NCBI RefSeq assembly: GCF_026625125.1
Contig: NZ_CP113097.1
Coordinates: 5,008,001 to 5,072,000, forward strand
DNA from: Pseudomonas putida
Lineage (GTDB): Bacteria > Pseudomonadota > Gammaproteobacteria > Pseudomonadales > Pseudomonadaceae
Length of the DNA: 64,000 bases
Reading direction: 5' to 3'
Both the position numbers and the translations under genes were made by a program. Each line of letters starts with the position of its first letter. The stretch's first letter is position 1. Below the pieces are notes generated by a model. The model did no database searches. It was not told the DNA's origin and was given only the letters and a program-made list of their open reading frames with translations. This document shows positions 52,580 through 62,908 of the stretch, piece by piece.

Positions 52580-54247
52580 TTACTGGGCCAGTTTCTTGTG
52601 CCGTACCCGATGCGGCTGGGCAGCGGCGTCGCCCAGGCGCTTCTTGCGGTCGGCTTCGTACTCGGTGTAGTTACCCTCGAAGAACACCACGTTCGAGTCG
52701 TCCTCGTACGCCAGGATGTGGGTAGCCACACGGTCCAGGAACCAACGGTCGTGGGAAATCACGATCGCGGCGCCCGGGAAGTCCAGCAGGGCTTCCTCCA
52801 GCGAACGCAGGGTCTCGACGTCCAGGTCGTTGGACGGTTCGTCGAGCAGCAGCACGTTGCCGCCCTCTTTCAAGGTAAGGGCCAGGTGCAGGCGGCCGCG
52901 CTCACCACCGGAGAGGTCCTTGACGAACTTCTGCTGGTCGCCGCCCTTGAAGTTGAAACGGCCAACGTAGGTACGCGACGGGATCTCGTAGTTGCCGATG
53001 CGGATCATGTCGGAACCATCGGAGACCTGCTGGAACACAGTCTTGGCACCGTCGAGGTCTTCGCGGCTCTGGTCCACACAGGCCAGCTGCACGGTTTCGC
53101 CGATCTCGATGCTGCCCGAGTCTGGCTGTTCCTTGCCCATCAGCATGCGGAACAGGGTCGACTTACCGGCACCGTTACCACCGATCACGCCGACGATGGC
53201 ACCTTTAGGCATGGCGAACGACAGGTTGTCGATCAGCACGCGGTCGCCATAGCCTTTGGACACGTTCTTGAATTCGATGACCTTGTCGCCCAGGCGCGGG
53301 CCGGCCGGGATGTAGATCTCGTTGGTTTCGCTGCGTTTCTGGAATTCCTGCGACTGCATTTCTTCAAAGCGCTGCAGACGTGCCTTGGATTTGGACTGGC
53401 GGGCCTTGGCGCCTTTGCGCACCCACTCCAGTTCCTCTTTCATGGCCTTCTCGTGGGCGCTCTGCTGCTTGGATTCCTGCGCCAGACGGTCCGACTTGGC
53501 TTCCAGCCAGCCCGAGTAGTTGCCTTCGTACGGGATGCCGGCGCCGCGGTCCAGTTCGAGGATCCAGCCGGCGACGTTATCCAGGAAGTAACGGTCGTGG
53601 GTAATCGCTACCACGGTGCCTGGGAAGTCGTGCAGGAAGCGCTCCAGCCAGGCCACCGAGTCGGCGTCCAGGTGGTTGGTGGGTTCGTCGAGCAGCAGCA
53701 TGTCGGGGGCCGACAGCAGCAGACGGCACAGGGCCACACGACGCTTCTCACCACCGGACAGGTGTTCGATGCGCGCATCCCAGGCCGGCAGGCGCAGGGC
53801 ATCGGCGGCGACGTCGAGCTGGCGCTCGAGGTTGTGGCCGTCGGCAGCCTGCAGGATGGATTCGAGCTTGGCCTGCTCGGCGGCGAGCTTGTCGAAGTCG
53901 GCGTCAGGTTCGGCGTAGGCGGCGTAGACCTCGTCCAGGCGGGCCTGGGCGTCCTTGATCACGCTGACCGCTTCTTCGACCACTTCGCGTACGGTTTTGC
54001 TCGGGTCCAGTTGCGGCTCCTGGGGCAGGTAGCCGACGTTGATGTCGGGCATCGGACGGGCTTCGCCGTCGAATTCCTTGTCGACGCCCGCCATGATCCG
54101 CAGCAGGGTCGATTTACCCGCGCCGTTCAGGCCGAGTACGCCGATCTTGGCGCCCGGGAAGAACGACAGGGAAATGTTCTTGAGAATTTCCCGCTTCGGC
54201 GGCACGACCTTGCTCAGCCGATGCATGGTGTAGACGTATTGAGCCAA
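52580..54247 (-). CDS. ettA: energy-dependent translational throttle protein EttA
   Basis: EttA is an ABC-F protein that binds the ribosomal E site and links early elongation to ATP/ADP state. The 555-residue product has two ABC modules: Walker A GLNGAGKST and signature LSGGEKRRVALCRLL, then Walker A GGNGAGKST and signature LSGGERGRLHLALTL, each with a Walker B LLLDEPTNHLDADSV or LLLDEPSNDLDVETL. An arm domain follows the first Walker A as in EttA. I take TTG 54247 as the start, giving MAQYVYTMHRLSKVV and the family length of 555; GAGGG lies seven bases upstream. No membrane segments. Confidence 0.93.
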   Translation of the reverse strand: MAQYVYTMHRLSKVVPPKREILKNISLSFFPGAKIGVLGLNGAGKSTLLRIMAGVDKEFDGEARPMPDINVGYLPQEPQLDPSKTVREVVEEAVSVIKDAQARLDEVYAAYAEPDADFDKLAAEQAKLESILQAADGHNLERQLDVAADALRLPAWDARIEHLSGGEKRRVALCRLLLSAPDMLLLDEPTNHLDADSVAWLERFLHDFPGTVVAITHDRYFLDNVAGWILELDRGAGIPYEGNYSGWLEAKSDRLAQESKQQSAHEKAMKEELEWVRKGAKARQSKSKARLQRFEEMQSQEFQKRSETNEIYIPAGPRLGDKVIEFKNVSKGYGDRVLIDNLSFAMPKGAIVGVIGGNGAGKSTLFRMLMGKEQPDSGSIEIGETVQLACVDQSREDLDGAKTVFQQVSDGSDMIRIGNYEIPSRTYVGRFNFKGGDQQKFVKDLSGGERGRLHLALTLKEGGNVLLLDEPSNDLDVETLRSLEEALLDFPGAAIVISHDRWFLDRVATHILAYEDDSNVVFFEGNYTEYEADRKKRLGDAAAQPHRVRHKKLAQ

Positions 54248-54490
54248 AACCAAGCCCTCTAATCAGATAGGTAAAGACATCGACGATTGCCCCGGCCAGG
54301 TGGCCAGGCGGATGTGTTTACAGGGTGTCATTTAACAAAGTCGACCATTCTACGCCAACGCGCGGCGTTGCACAGGGTGGTCGGATGGTGCGGCCCATCG
54401 CCGGCACGCCGGCACACAGGGATAGCGTTAGCTTCTGGAAATGGCGTTAGACAGCTGCTCCCCAAAGCCCCGTAAGGCACGCCTACCCCA

Positions 54491-54523
54491 GTGGGAGCCG
54501 GCTTGCCGGCGATAAGGCCGGCA
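54491..54523. repeat. REP element between ettA and the Cys protein gene
   Basis: GTGGGAGCCGGCTTGCCGGC then GATAAGGCCGGCA. A degenerate copy lies near 54391 (CCCATCGCCGGCACGCCGGC). The 291-nt gap 54248-54538 contains these elements and no gene that I can support. Confidence 0.8.
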
Positions 54524-54538
54524 CTGACCACACAAAAA

Positions 54539-54982
54539 TCAGACGTGACGTTGTTTGGCCTTGCCACGCGTGCCACGCGGCAGCCGGCAACGGTCGCCCT
54601 GCCCGGCCAGGCGCGCGGCCCAGGCGGATTTGACGCAGAAGCCACCGCTGCGAGCAGGCTGCTCGGCAACCTTGGCCGGCTGCACGGCAGGCTGGCTAGC
54701 CGGTGTTTTGCTGACGACCTTGGTGGCAGGCTTGGCCGCCGCCTCAATCTCAGCCGGTGCTGCAGCCGCCCTGGCGGTCTTGCGCAGCTCGGCCAGCGAA
54801 GGCGCCTTGGCTTTCGAAGCCGAAGCCTCAGGTTTGACCAGCGAACGCTGGCACGACTTGCAGGATACATCCTCGGTCACGGCAGTGCTGACAAGGGTCT
54901 GACTGCTGCGCCCACAGGCGGAATCGAGGCCATTGGTGGAAAAGTGAGTAACCAAAACCGAACATCTCCGATGCGTTGTCAT
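54539..54982 (-). CDS. small Cys-containing, Ala/Lys/Pro-rich protein of unknown function
   Basis: Up to 147 residues, read from ATG 54982; a TTG at 54955 with GGAG upstream is an alternative and would start MVTHFSTNGLDSACGRSS. A cysteine cluster (DSACGR, EDVSCKSCQRSL) suggests a zinc site. The middle is a low-complexity Ala/Lys/Pro/Val linker (ASKAKAPSLAELRKTARAAA onward), and the C-terminal part is basic with one Cys (GGFCVKSAWAARLAGQGDRC). It is plausibly a nucleic-acid-binding small protein. It lies divergent from morA. I recognise no named family. Confidence 0.5.
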   Translation of the reverse strand: MTTHRRCSVLVTHFSTNGLDSACGRSSQTLVSTAVTEDVSCKSCQRSLVKPEASASKAKAPSLAELRKTARAAAAPAEIEAAAKPATKVVSKTPASQPAVQPAKVAEQPARSGGFCVKSAWAARLAGQGDRCRLPRGTRGKAKQRHV

Positions 54983-55213
54983 TGAGGCGGCCGGCATTCT
55001 CGCACAGCAAGCCGGGCATTGCCGAACGGGCAGGTGCCACCACGACCGTCGGCACCCGACAGCAGGACTGGCACTTTGCCATAATGACAGGCATGCTAGC
55101 CCGTTTCGGGTATACGGCCTTATAGTGCGCCACCACGGTCCGGTCGCCCAGGCACCGGTATCCACCGTGCTTATCAATCCCTGCCGTCGCCAGCCCAATA
55201 GCAGGACCAACGC

Positions 55214-58200
55214 TTGACCAATCTCAATCATCCGTCCTCGCCGCGCACCGTTACACCGGCCCCAGCCACTTCGGTGCGTGGCTCGGTCAAAGGTGCATTG
55301 GCCCTGCTGGCCCTGCTGCTGCTGGCGTTGCTGCTTTGGCAAATGTTCTCGCAGTTCCGCCACACCCAGGCCGAACAGCGCCAGCAGCACCTGGACGCCA
55401 GCGTCGAACTGGCAGACCACCTGGGCCTGAACATGGCGCTCAAGGCCCAGCAGGCGCTGAATGTGGTGCAGCCGTATGCCAAAGCGCCGACGCCTGCCGC
55501 CCTGCCCAGCCTGCTCGACACGCTGCGCGAGCGCCTGCCAACCCTGCGCGACCTGGCCTGGCTGGACCACAGCGGGCGGCTACTGAGCGACAGCCTGGCC
55601 GGCAGCCCCGACCGTGCGCAGATTGACGAGCTGTTCGCGCTGAACCAGGGCCGGCCTTATTTCTTCGCCAACTCGGCGGACAACCGCACCGTCTACCTGC
55701 TGTTGCGCCAGGCCGCCGAGCAGGGTCGCGGCTACTGGCTGCTGCGCCTGTCCAACGATTTTTACCGCACCCTGACCCAGCACCTGGACGGCCCCGGGCA
55801 CCCTCTGTGGCTGCTGGAGAACAGCCGCAGCGGCGAGGTGCTGGAACGCCACGCGCCAACGCAGACCAGCGGCCAGCCCCTGCAAAGCGTGATGCTGGTG
55901 TTCATCGACAACAGTGTCTGGCAGCTGCGTGGCCTGTTCGATGCAGGCCTTGCCCAGCAGAAACTGTTGCCGGCACTGCTGGGCAAGTGCCTGCTGGCGC
56001 TGTTCTGTGCCCTGCTGCCGGTGCTGGCACTGATCAATATGCGCCGTCGCCAGCGCGCCTTGCAGGATGACCGCCGGCGCTACCAGGAAATTTTCGAGGG
56101 CACCGGCGTAGCCCTGTGCGTGCTCGACCTCTCCAGCTTGCCCGGCCAGCTTGACCGTTACCACCTGCGCAACCTCGCCGCGCTCAAGCAGAGCCTGGCG
56201 CTGGACGCCAGCCTGCGCCGCTCGCTGCTGCTGGAGCTGAAGATCACCGAAATCAATCAGGTGGCGCGCCACCTGCTCAACGTCGACTCCCACGAAGGGG
56301 CCTGGCAACGGTTGATCGAGGGCAGCGGCGACGGCCGTGCCAGCGTCGGCATGCAGCTGATCGATGCGCTGATCGCACAGCGCCCGCTGCTCGAACTCGA
56401 AGTACGCCTGCCCGCCCCGCTGGGCGGTGAGCTGCACCTGTGGCTGATGGCGCGGCTGCCGGAACAGCGCCGCGACTACCAGGCGGTGATCCTGAGCATC
56501 AGCGACATCACCAGCCGCAAGCAGGTGGAGCTGTCGCTGCTGGAGCGCGAAAGCTTCTGGTCGGACGTGGTGCGTACCGTGCCCGACCAGTTGTACGTGC
56601 AGGACATACTCAGCCAACGGATGATCTTCAGCAACCGCCACCTCGGCGAGACCTTGGGCTACGACCGCACCGAGCTGGCGCAGATGGGCGAACGGTTCTG
56701 GGAGTTGCTGCTGCATCCTGAAGATGCGGCGCACTACCAGGCGCTGCGCCAGCAGCAACGCGACAACGGCCACGGCCAGTCGCTGCATTGCCAATTGCGC
56801 TTCCGCCACCGCGACGGCGGTTGGCGCTGCTACGACATCCGTGAACAAGTACTGACCCGCGACAGCGATGGCCAGGTTACCCGCATCATCGGTGTGGGCA
56901 AGGACGTCACCGTGCAGATCGAGGCCAGCCAGTCGCTACGTGACAGCGAACAGCGCTACCGCATGCTCGCCGAAAGCATCAGCGACGTGATCTTCTCCAC
57001 CGACAGCAAGCTGCAGCTCAACTACGTCAGCCCATCGGTGCAGGCAGTGCTGGGCTACAACACCGACTGGATCTTTGAAAACGGCTGGCAGTCCATCGTC
57101 GCCAACCCGTCCCAGCTCACCGGCATCTACAGCCTGATGGAACGGGTCAGCAAGGCCATGGGCGACCGGGAACAGTTGGCACACCTGCGCCAGCACCTGC
57201 CCAACCAGCTGTTCTTGTTCGACTGCCTGCGCGCCGATGGCCGCAAGATCCCCATCGAGCTGCGCCTGGTGCTGGTGTGGGACGACCGCGAGCGCTTCGA
57301 GGGTGTGCTGGGCGTGGGCCGCGACATCAGCCAGCAACGCCGGGCGGAAAAAGACCTGCGCATGGCCGCCACGGTGTTCGAACACTCAACCTCGGCCATC
57401 CTCATCACCGACCCGGCCGGCTACATCGTGCAGGCCAACGAAGCGTTCAGCCGGGTCAGCGGGTATTCGGTCAGCGATGTGCTCGACCAGCTGCCCAGCA
57501 TGCTGACGGTCGACGACCAGCAGGAGGGCCATCTGCGCTACGTCCTCAAACAGCTGCACCAGCGCGGCAGCTGGGAAGGCGAAGTGTGGCTCAAGCGCCG
57601 CAGTGGCGAGCACTACCCGGCCTGGGTCGGTATAACCGCGGTGCTCGATGACGAAGGCGACCTGGCCAGCTATGTATGCTTCTTCACTGACATCAGCGAG
57701 CGCAAGGCCAGCGAACAGCGCATTCATCGCCTGGCCTACTACGACGCCCTGACCCACCTGCCCAACCGCACGCTGTTCCAGGACCGCCTGCACACCGCCC
57801 TGCAACAAGCTGAGCGGCAGAAATCGTGGGTGGTACTGATGTTCCTCGACCTGGACCGTTTCAAGCCGATCAACGACTCCCTGGGCCATGCTGCGGGCGA
57901 TCGCATGCTCAAGGACATGGCCCTGCGCCTGCTGGCCTGCGTCGACGATGACGACACCGTGGCGCGCATGGGCGGTGATGAATTCACCCTGCTGCTGCAA
58001 TCGCGCGCCACCCGCGAAACGGCGCTCAACCGCGCCATCCATGTGGCCGAGAACATCCTCGCCAGCCTGGTGCGGCCGTTCGTGCTCGAAGGGCGCGAGT
58101 TCTTCGTCACCGCCAGTATCGGCATCGCGCTCAGCCCGCAGGACGGCGGCGAACTGAGCCAACTGATGAAGAACGCCGACACCGCCATGTACCACGCCAA

Positions 58201-59044
58201 AGAGCGCGGCAAGAACAACTTCCAGTTCTACCAGGCCGAGATGAACGCCAGCGCCCTGGAGCGCCTGGAGCTGGAAAGCGACCTGCGCCATGCCCTGGAG
58301 CAGAACGAGTTCATCCTCTACTACCAGCCGCAGTTCAGCGGCGACGGCAAGCGCCTGACCGGTGCCGAGGCACTGCTGCGCTGGCGCCACCCGACGCGCG
58401 GCCTGGTGCCGCCGGGCGACTTCATCCCGGTGATCGAGGAGCTGGGGCTGGTGGTGGATGTCGGCGACTGGGTGCTGCGCGAGGCCAGCCGCCAGCTCAA
58501 GGCCTGGCACAAGGCCAAGGTGCGCGTGCCGAAGGTCTCGGTGAACATCTCGGCCCGGCAGTTCTCCGACGGCCAACTGGGCAAGCGCATCGCCACCATC
58601 CTCGATGAAACCGGCCTGCCGCCTGCGTGCCTGGAGCTGGAGCTGACCGAAAGCATCCTGATGCGCGATGTGAACGAAGCGATGCAGATACTCGACAGCC
58701 TGAAGGTACTGGGCCTGAGCATTGCGGTGGACGACTTCGGTACCGGCTACTCGTCGCTCAACTACCTCAAGCAGTTCCCCATCGACGTGCTGAAGATCGA
58801 CCGCACCTTCGTCGACGGCCTGCCCGAGGGCGAGCAGGACGCGCAGATCGCCCGGGCGATCATCGCCATGGCGCACAGCCTGAACCTGGCAGTGATCGCC
58901 GAGGGCGTCGAGACCCACGAGCAGCTGGAGTTCCTGCGTGAGCATGGCTGTGACGAGGTGCAGGGCTACCTGTTCGGGCGGCCGATGCCGGCCAGCCAGT
59001 TCGAGGCGCAGTTCAGCAACGAGACGCTGTTCATGTTCCAGTGA
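55214..59044 (+). CDS. morA: MorA: membrane PAS-GGDEF-EAL regulator of cyclic-di-GMP
   Basis: A 1276-residue inner-membrane sensor that makes and breaks cyclic-di-GMP; MorA affects flagella timing and biofilm in P. putida (recalled). A first transmembrane helix (ALLALLLLALLLWQMF, about 30-45) precedes a periplasmic sensor region to about 250, then a second helix (LLALFCALLPVLALINM). Four or so PAS domains follow, ending with SYVCFFTDISERKASEQRIH. The GGDEF site MGGDEF is intact at 920-924 and the EAL site AEALLRW starts at 1052. Both may be active. The start is TTG 55214, with no clear Shine-Dalgarno. glyA follows on the same strand, as in P. aeruginosa. Confidence 0.9.
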   Translation: MTNLNHPSSPRTVTPAPATSVRGSVKGALALLALLLLALLLWQMFSQFRHTQAEQRQQHLDASVELADHLGLNMALKAQQALNVVQPYAKAPTPAALPSLLDTLRERLPTLRDLAWLDHSGRLLSDSLAGSPDRAQIDELFALNQGRPYFFANSADNRTVYLLLRQAAEQGRGYWLLRLSNDFYRTLTQHLDGPGHPLWLLENSRSGEVLERHAPTQTSGQPLQSVMLVFIDNSVWQLRGLFDAGLAQQKLLPALLGKCLLALFCALLPVLALINMRRRQRALQDDRRRYQEIFEGTGVALCVLDLSSLPGQLDRYHLRNLAALKQSLALDASLRRSLLLELKITEINQVARHLLNVDSHEGAWQRLIEGSGDGRASVGMQLIDALIAQRPLLELEVRLPAPLGGELHLWLMARLPEQRRDYQAVILSISDITSRKQVELSLLERESFWSDVVRTVPDQLYVQDILSQRMIFSNRHLGETLGYDRTELAQMGERFWELLLHPEDAAHYQALRQQQRDNGHGQSLHCQLRFRHRDGGWRCYDIREQVLTRDSDGQVTRIIGVGKDVTVQIEASQSLRDSEQRYRMLAESISDVIFSTDSKLQLNYVSPSVQAVLGYNTDWIFENGWQSIVANPSQLTGIYSLMERVSKAMGDREQLAHLRQHLPNQLFLFDCLRADGRKIPIELRLVLVWDDRERFEGVLGVGRDISQQRRAEKDLRMAATVFEHSTSAILITDPAGYIVQANEAFSRVSGYSVSDVLDQLPSMLTVDDQQEGHLRYVLKQLHQRGSWEGEVWLKRRSGEHYPAWVGITAVLDDEGDLASYVCFFTDISERKASEQRIHRLAYYDALTHLPNRTLFQDRLHTALQQAERQKSWVVLMFLDLDRFKPINDSLGHAAGDRMLKDMALRLLACVDDDDTVARMGGDEFTLLLQSRATRETALNRAIHVAENILASLVRPFVLEGREFFVTASIGIALSPQDGGELSQLMKNADTAMYHAKERGKNNFQFYQAEMNASALERLELESDLRHALEQNEFILYYQPQFSGDGKRLTGAEALLRWRHPTRGLVPPGDFIPVIEELGLVVDVGDWVLREASRQLKAWHKAKVRVPKVSVNISARQFSDGQLGKRIATILDETGLPPACLELELTESILMRDVNEAMQILDSLKVLGLSIAVDDFGTGYSSLNYLKQFPIDVLKIDRTFVDGLPEGEQDAQIARAIIAMAHSLNLAVIAEGVETHEQLEFLREHGCDEVQGYLFGRPMPASQFEAQFSNETLFMFQ

Positions 59045-59049
59045 GGGTT

Positions 59050-59122
59050 GCCGGCACCGGCCTCATCGCCGGCAAGCAGGCCCCTCCAGGGAACGGGCAG
59101 CGGAACCGCCGCAATGCGGCCC
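59050..59122. repeat. degenerate REP pair between morA and glyA
   Basis: GCCGGCACCGGCCTCATCGC with CGGCAAGCAGGCCCC and a GGAACCGCCGCAATGCGGCC hairpin. It begins just after the morA stop and could separate morA from glyA transcripts. The rest of the 243-nt gap shows only the glyA leader. Confidence 0.65.
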
Positions 59123-59287
59123 CGAAAAGCGGACCCCAAGGTCAACTCCCGCCCGCATCCAGCCCAGGCAGGGCGCGGGATGCAACATGAAAGCCATTGG
59201 TCCGCGACTTGATGCCACTTCATATGCCAGGCGCGAATCAATCGGTTAGAATGCCCCCCCAATTCAGCCCGATCCTTGAGGACCGTT

Positions 59288-60541
59288 ATGTTCAGCCGTG
59301 ATTTGACCATTGCCAAGTACGACGCCGAGCTCTTCGAAGCCATGCAGCAAGAAGCTCTGCGCCAGGAAGAGCATATCGAGCTGATCGCTTCGGAAAACTA
59401 CACCAGCCCAGCCGTCATGGAAGCCCAGGGTTCGGTCCTGACCAACAAGTACGCCGAAGGCTACCCGGGCAAGCGTTACTACGGTGGCTGCGAGTACGTC
59501 GACGTGGTCGAGCAACTGGCCATCGACCGCGCCAAGGAGCTGTTCGGCGCCGACTACGCCAACGTTCAGCCGCACGCCGGCTCCCAGGCCAACGCCGCTG
59601 TCTACCTGGCCCTGCTGTCGGCCGGTGACACCATCCTGGGCATGAGCCTGGCCCACGGTGGCCACCTGACCCACGGTGCCTCGGTAAGCTCCTCGGGCAA
59701 GCTGTACAACGCCATCCAGTACGGCATCGACGCCAACGGCCTGATCGACTACGACGAAGTCGAGCGCCTGGCCGTCGAGCACAAGCCGAAAATGATCGTT
59801 GCCGGTTTCTCGGCCTACTCGCAGGTCCTGGACTTCCCGCGCTTCCGCGCCATCGCCGACAAAGTAGGTGCCTACCTGTTCGTCGACATGGCCCACGTTG
59901 CCGGCCTGGTTGCCGCTGGCGTGTACCCGAACCCGGTGCCGTTCGCCGACGTGGTCACCACCACCACCCACAAGACCCTGCGCGGCCCGCGTGGCGGCCT
60001 GATCCTGGCCCGTGCCAACGCCGACATCGAGAAGAAGCTGAACTCCGCCGTCTTCCCGGGCGCCCAGGGCGGCCCGCTGGAGCACGTGATCGCGGCCAAG
60101 GCCATCTGCTTCAAGGAAGCCCTGCAGCCTGAGTTCAAGGCTTACCAGCAGCAAGTGGTGAAGAACGCCCAGGCCATGGCCAGTGTGTTCATCGAGCGTG
60201 GTTTCGACGTCGTTTCCGGCGGCACCCAGAACCACCTGTTCCTGCTGTCGCTGATCAAGCAGGAAATCTCCGGTAAGGATGCTGACGCTGCCCTGGGCAA
60301 AGCCTTCATCACCGTCAACAAGAACTCGGTCCCTAACGACCCACGTTCCCCGTTCGTGACCTCGGGCCTGCGTTTCGGCACCCCGGCCGTTACCACCCGC
60401 GGCTTCAAAGAAGCCGAGTGTAAAGAACTGGCCGGCTGGATCTGCGACATCCTCGCAGACCTGAACAACGACGCCGTCATCGACGCCGTACGTGAAAAGG
60501 TCAAGGCCATCTGCAAGAAGCTGCCGGTGTACGGCAACTGA
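59288..60541 (+). CDS. glyA: serine hydroxymethyltransferase
   Basis: GlyA interconverts serine and glycine with tetrahydrofolate, feeding one-carbon metabolism. The 417-residue PLP enzyme has [55 protein letters not shown] and the PLP lysine in [14 protein letters not shown] (about Lys229). ATG 59288 follows TTGAGGA; the upstream frame at 59276 is not needed. It is one of the two or three glyA copies usual in pseudomonads, the one beside morA. A bidirectional terminator follows. Confidence 0.96.
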   Translation: MFSRDLTIAKYDAELFEAMQQEALRQEEHIELIASENYTSPAVMEAQGSVLTNKYAEGYPGKRYYGGCEYVDVVEQLAIDRAKELFGADYANVQPHAGSQANAAVYLALLSAGDTILGMSLAHGGHLTHGASVSSSGKLYNAIQYGIDANGLIDYDEVERLAVEHKPKMIVAGFSAYSQVLDFPRFRAIADKVGAYLFVDMAHVAGLVAAGVYPNPVPFADVVTTTTHKTLRGPRGGLILARANADIEKKLNSAVFPGAQGGPLEHVIAAKAICFKEALQPEFKAYQQQVVKNAQAMASVFIERGFDVVSGGTQNHLFLLSLIKQEISGKDADAALGKAFITVNKNSVPNDPRSPFVTSGLRFGTPAVTTRGFKEAECKELAGWICDILADLNNDAVIDAVREKVKAICKKLPVYGN

Positions 60542-60560
60542 TTGGCAGTAGCCTGATGTG

Positions 60561-60590
60561 AAAAAGCCCGGCCCTCGTGCCGGGCTTTTT
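60561..60590. terminator. intrinsic terminator after glyA
   Basis: AAAAAGCCCGG and CCGGGCTTTTT form an 11-bp stem around CCCTCGTG, with T-runs usable on the plus strand. It begins 20 nt past the stop. Confidence 0.92.
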
Positions 60591-60655
60591 CATGCCTGGG
60601 CAAGCTTTGCCCTTGCAAGCCAACCTCACACCACCGCGAACGCCAGGACGCCGCC

Positions 60656-61609
60656 TTGACCAGAGAGCAACTCGAAACCCATCAAATTGCGCTGTATTTC
60701 GCTGCCGTACTCGCCGCCGCAGCCTTCGGCCTGCTGGCCACCGACACCGCGCGCCACCTGCAAGCACTGGTCACCCCGGCCATTGCCGTGCTGATGTACG
60801 CGATGTTTCTGCAAATCCCCTTCCTGGACCTGCGCCAAGGCCTGGGCAACCGCCGCTTCATGGCCGCGCTGCTGCTGGCCAACTTCATCCTCGTGCCGCT
60901 ATTGGTGTGGGCCGCCACCCGAGGCCTGGGCGAGCACCCGGCCATCCTCATCGGCGCCCTGCTGGTGCTGCTTACGCCCTGCATCGACTACGTGGTGGTG
61001 TTCACCCACATCGGCAAAGGCGACTCGCGCCTCACCCTCGCCGCCACCCCCTTGTTGTTACTGGTGCAACTGCTGTTGTTGCCGGTGTACCTGGCGGTGA
61101 TGCTGGGCGACAGCAGCGACGTGGCGATTTCCATCACGCCATTCGTGGAGGCGTTCGCGCTGCTGATCGTGCTGCCGCTGATCCTGGCGGTGCTCACCTC
61201 GGCCGGAGCACGCCAGTCACGTAGCGTTTCGGTGTGGAATGACGCCTGGGCGTGGATGCCGGTGCCGGCGATGGCACTGGTGCTGGTGGCTGTGATCGGC
61301 TCGCAGATCGCCGTGGTGGTGCGCGATTTCGACCGCCTGCTGCCGGTGATCCCGGTGTACATCGGCTTCATGGTGCTGGCCCCGGTACTGGGGTTTGCCT
61401 CGGCGCGGCTGCTGCGTTTGCCGGTGGCCGAGGCCCGCTCGGTAACGTTCAGCAGCGCCACGCGCAATTCGCTGGTGGTGTTGCCGCTGGCGCTCGCATT
61501 GCCCGAAGACATGCGCACGCTGGCGGCCGCGGCGGTGATCACGCAAACATTGATCGAGCTGATCAGTGAGTTGATTTACGTAAGGGCGGTGCCCGCCCTG
61601 ATCCGCTGA
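60656..61609 (+). CDS. BASS/ACR3-type membrane transporter
   Basis: A 317-residue inner-membrane protein with about ten hydrophobic segments, of the bile acid:sodium symporter/arsenite permease (BART) superfamily. Recognisable blocks are LVTPAIAVLMYAMFLQIPFL, LLTPCIDYVVVFTHIGKGDS with a conserved Cys as in Acr3-type arsenite exporters, and TFSSATRNSLVVLPLALALP. Names in use include arsenic resistance protein, but no ars genes are near and function is open. TTG 60656 is the start, preceded by AGGAC; the ORF lacks an alternative nearby. Confidence 0.8.
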   Translation: MTREQLETHQIALYFAAVLAAAAFGLLATDTARHLQALVTPAIAVLMYAMFLQIPFLDLRQGLGNRRFMAALLLANFILVPLLVWAATRGLGEHPAILIGALLVLLTPCIDYVVVFTHIGKGDSRLTLAATPLLLLVQLLLLPVYLAVMLGDSSDVAISITPFVEAFALLIVLPLILAVLTSAGARQSRSVSVWNDAWAWMPVPAMALVLVAVIGSQIAVVVRDFDRLLPVIPVYIGFMVLAPVLGFASARLLRLPVAEARSVTFSSATRNSLVVLPLALALPEDMRTLAAAAVITQTLIELISELIYVRAVPALIR

Positions 61610-61668
61610 CAGCGCATGGCGGGGGGTTGCACCACCCCGCCAGCCAACCCACCCAGCACTGCGTGGCT

Positions 61669-62859
61669 TCAGGCCACCGACGCCTGCTGTTGCATCCGCA
61701 CGCTCAGCATGCCCGAGAGCGATACCAGCCACAGCACCAGGAACACGCCGGCGATGGCCAGGTTGGATGCCAGCGGCAAGGCACTGACGATGCCCGAGGC
61801 AAGGGAGCCGAACACCAGCATCAAGCAGCCCTGCAAACTTGCCGCCACCCCTGCCCGGTCCGGGAACAGGGACATGGAACGGGCCATGGCATTGGAGAAG
61901 ATGAAACCCTGGCCAAATGCGACCAGCATGATGCCACCCAGGATACTCACCAGGTTCAAACCGCCCGGCATCGCCGCGATCACCGCCACACCGAGCAGGA
62001 ACAGCGCCATCCCGGCCCACATCAAGGCATGCGCGTTGACATGACGGACCAGCGCGCGGTTGACCAAGGTCCCCACCAGGTAGCAACTGCCTACTGCAAG
62101 CGCTGTGGTGCCAAAGTACTGAGCGCTGTGCCCGAGGCGCTCCTGGACGATGTGCGGCCCGAACACGTTCCACAGCAAAAAGGCAGAGAAACTGGAACCG
62201 AGCACGATGACCGATGAACGAAAGCGACTGTCGGCCAGGATGCAGCGGTAGCCTGCGATGGTCTGCAGTGCACTGCGCCTGCCCGTCACCCCCAGCGACT
62301 CCTTGAGCCCCGCCAGCACGAAGGCCAGCACGATCACCGCGTATACCGCATAGAGCACGAAGTTGTAGCGCCATCCCAGATGCACTTCGATCAGCCCACC
62401 CACGTAGGGCGCGATGACCGGGCCCAGGCCAAAGGCCAGGCTCAGGTAGATGATCGCCACATAGAAGCGAGGCCCCTTGACGACGTCCACCAGCAAAGCC
62501 CGCGCGACCACCTGGCAAGCGCCGATAGCGAACCCTTGCAGCGCTCGGGCCAGCAGCAGCATTTCTATCGAGCTGGCAACCGTTGCCAGCACGCTGCCGC
62601 CGAGGAACACCAAAAGGCCCAACTGAACCGCCGGCTTGCGCCCGCGGGCATCGGCCATGACCCCGAAGAACAGCTGGCCGATCGCATAGAACAGTAGCGT
62701 GATGGTGATGGTGTTCTGCATCAATGCAGGGCTGGCCGACAGTTCCCGGCCGATGGAAGGAATGCTGGGCGCATACAGGTCGATGGCGATGCCGCCAACG
62801 CTGTTGATCAGCGGCGCCAGGAACACAATGAAATTCTCATAACGCTTGGTCGCGTTCAT
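61669..62859 (-). CDS. Bcr/CflA-family MFS drug exporter
   Basis: A 396-residue, 12-segment MFS protein of the Bcr/CflA (DHA1) group. The signature IDLYAPSIPSIGRELSASPA is followed by MQNTITITLLFYAIGQLFFG and VMADARGRKP, motif A. It would export small molecules by proton antiport. ATG 62859 has a strong GGAGG five bases upstream. The next gene upstream (thermostable-hemolysin-family) ends 49 nt away on the same strand, so this transporter is probably part of that unit and may export its product (inference). Confidence 0.88.
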   Translation of the reverse strand: MNATKRYENFIVFLAPLINSVGGIAIDLYAPSIPSIGRELSASPALMQNTITITLLFYAIGQLFFGVMADARGRKPAVQLGLLVFLGGSVLATVASSIEMLLLARALQGFAIGACQVVARALLVDVVKGPRFYVAIIYLSLAFGLGPVIAPYVGGLIEVHLGWRYNFVLYAVYAVIVLAFVLAGLKESLGVTGRRSALQTIAGYRCILADSRFRSSVIVLGSSFSAFLLWNVFGPHIVQERLGHSAQYFGTTALAVGSCYLVGTLVNRALVRHVNAHALMWAGMALFLLGVAVIAAMPGGLNLVSILGGIMLVAFGQGFIFSNAMARSMSLFPDRAGVAASLQGCLMLVFGSLASGIVSALPLASNLAIAGVFLVLWLVSLSGMLSVRMQQQASVA

Positions 62860-62908
62860 GTTTACCTCCAGCACACCGGGCACAGTGATGCCCGGCATGG
62901 TGATCAGG

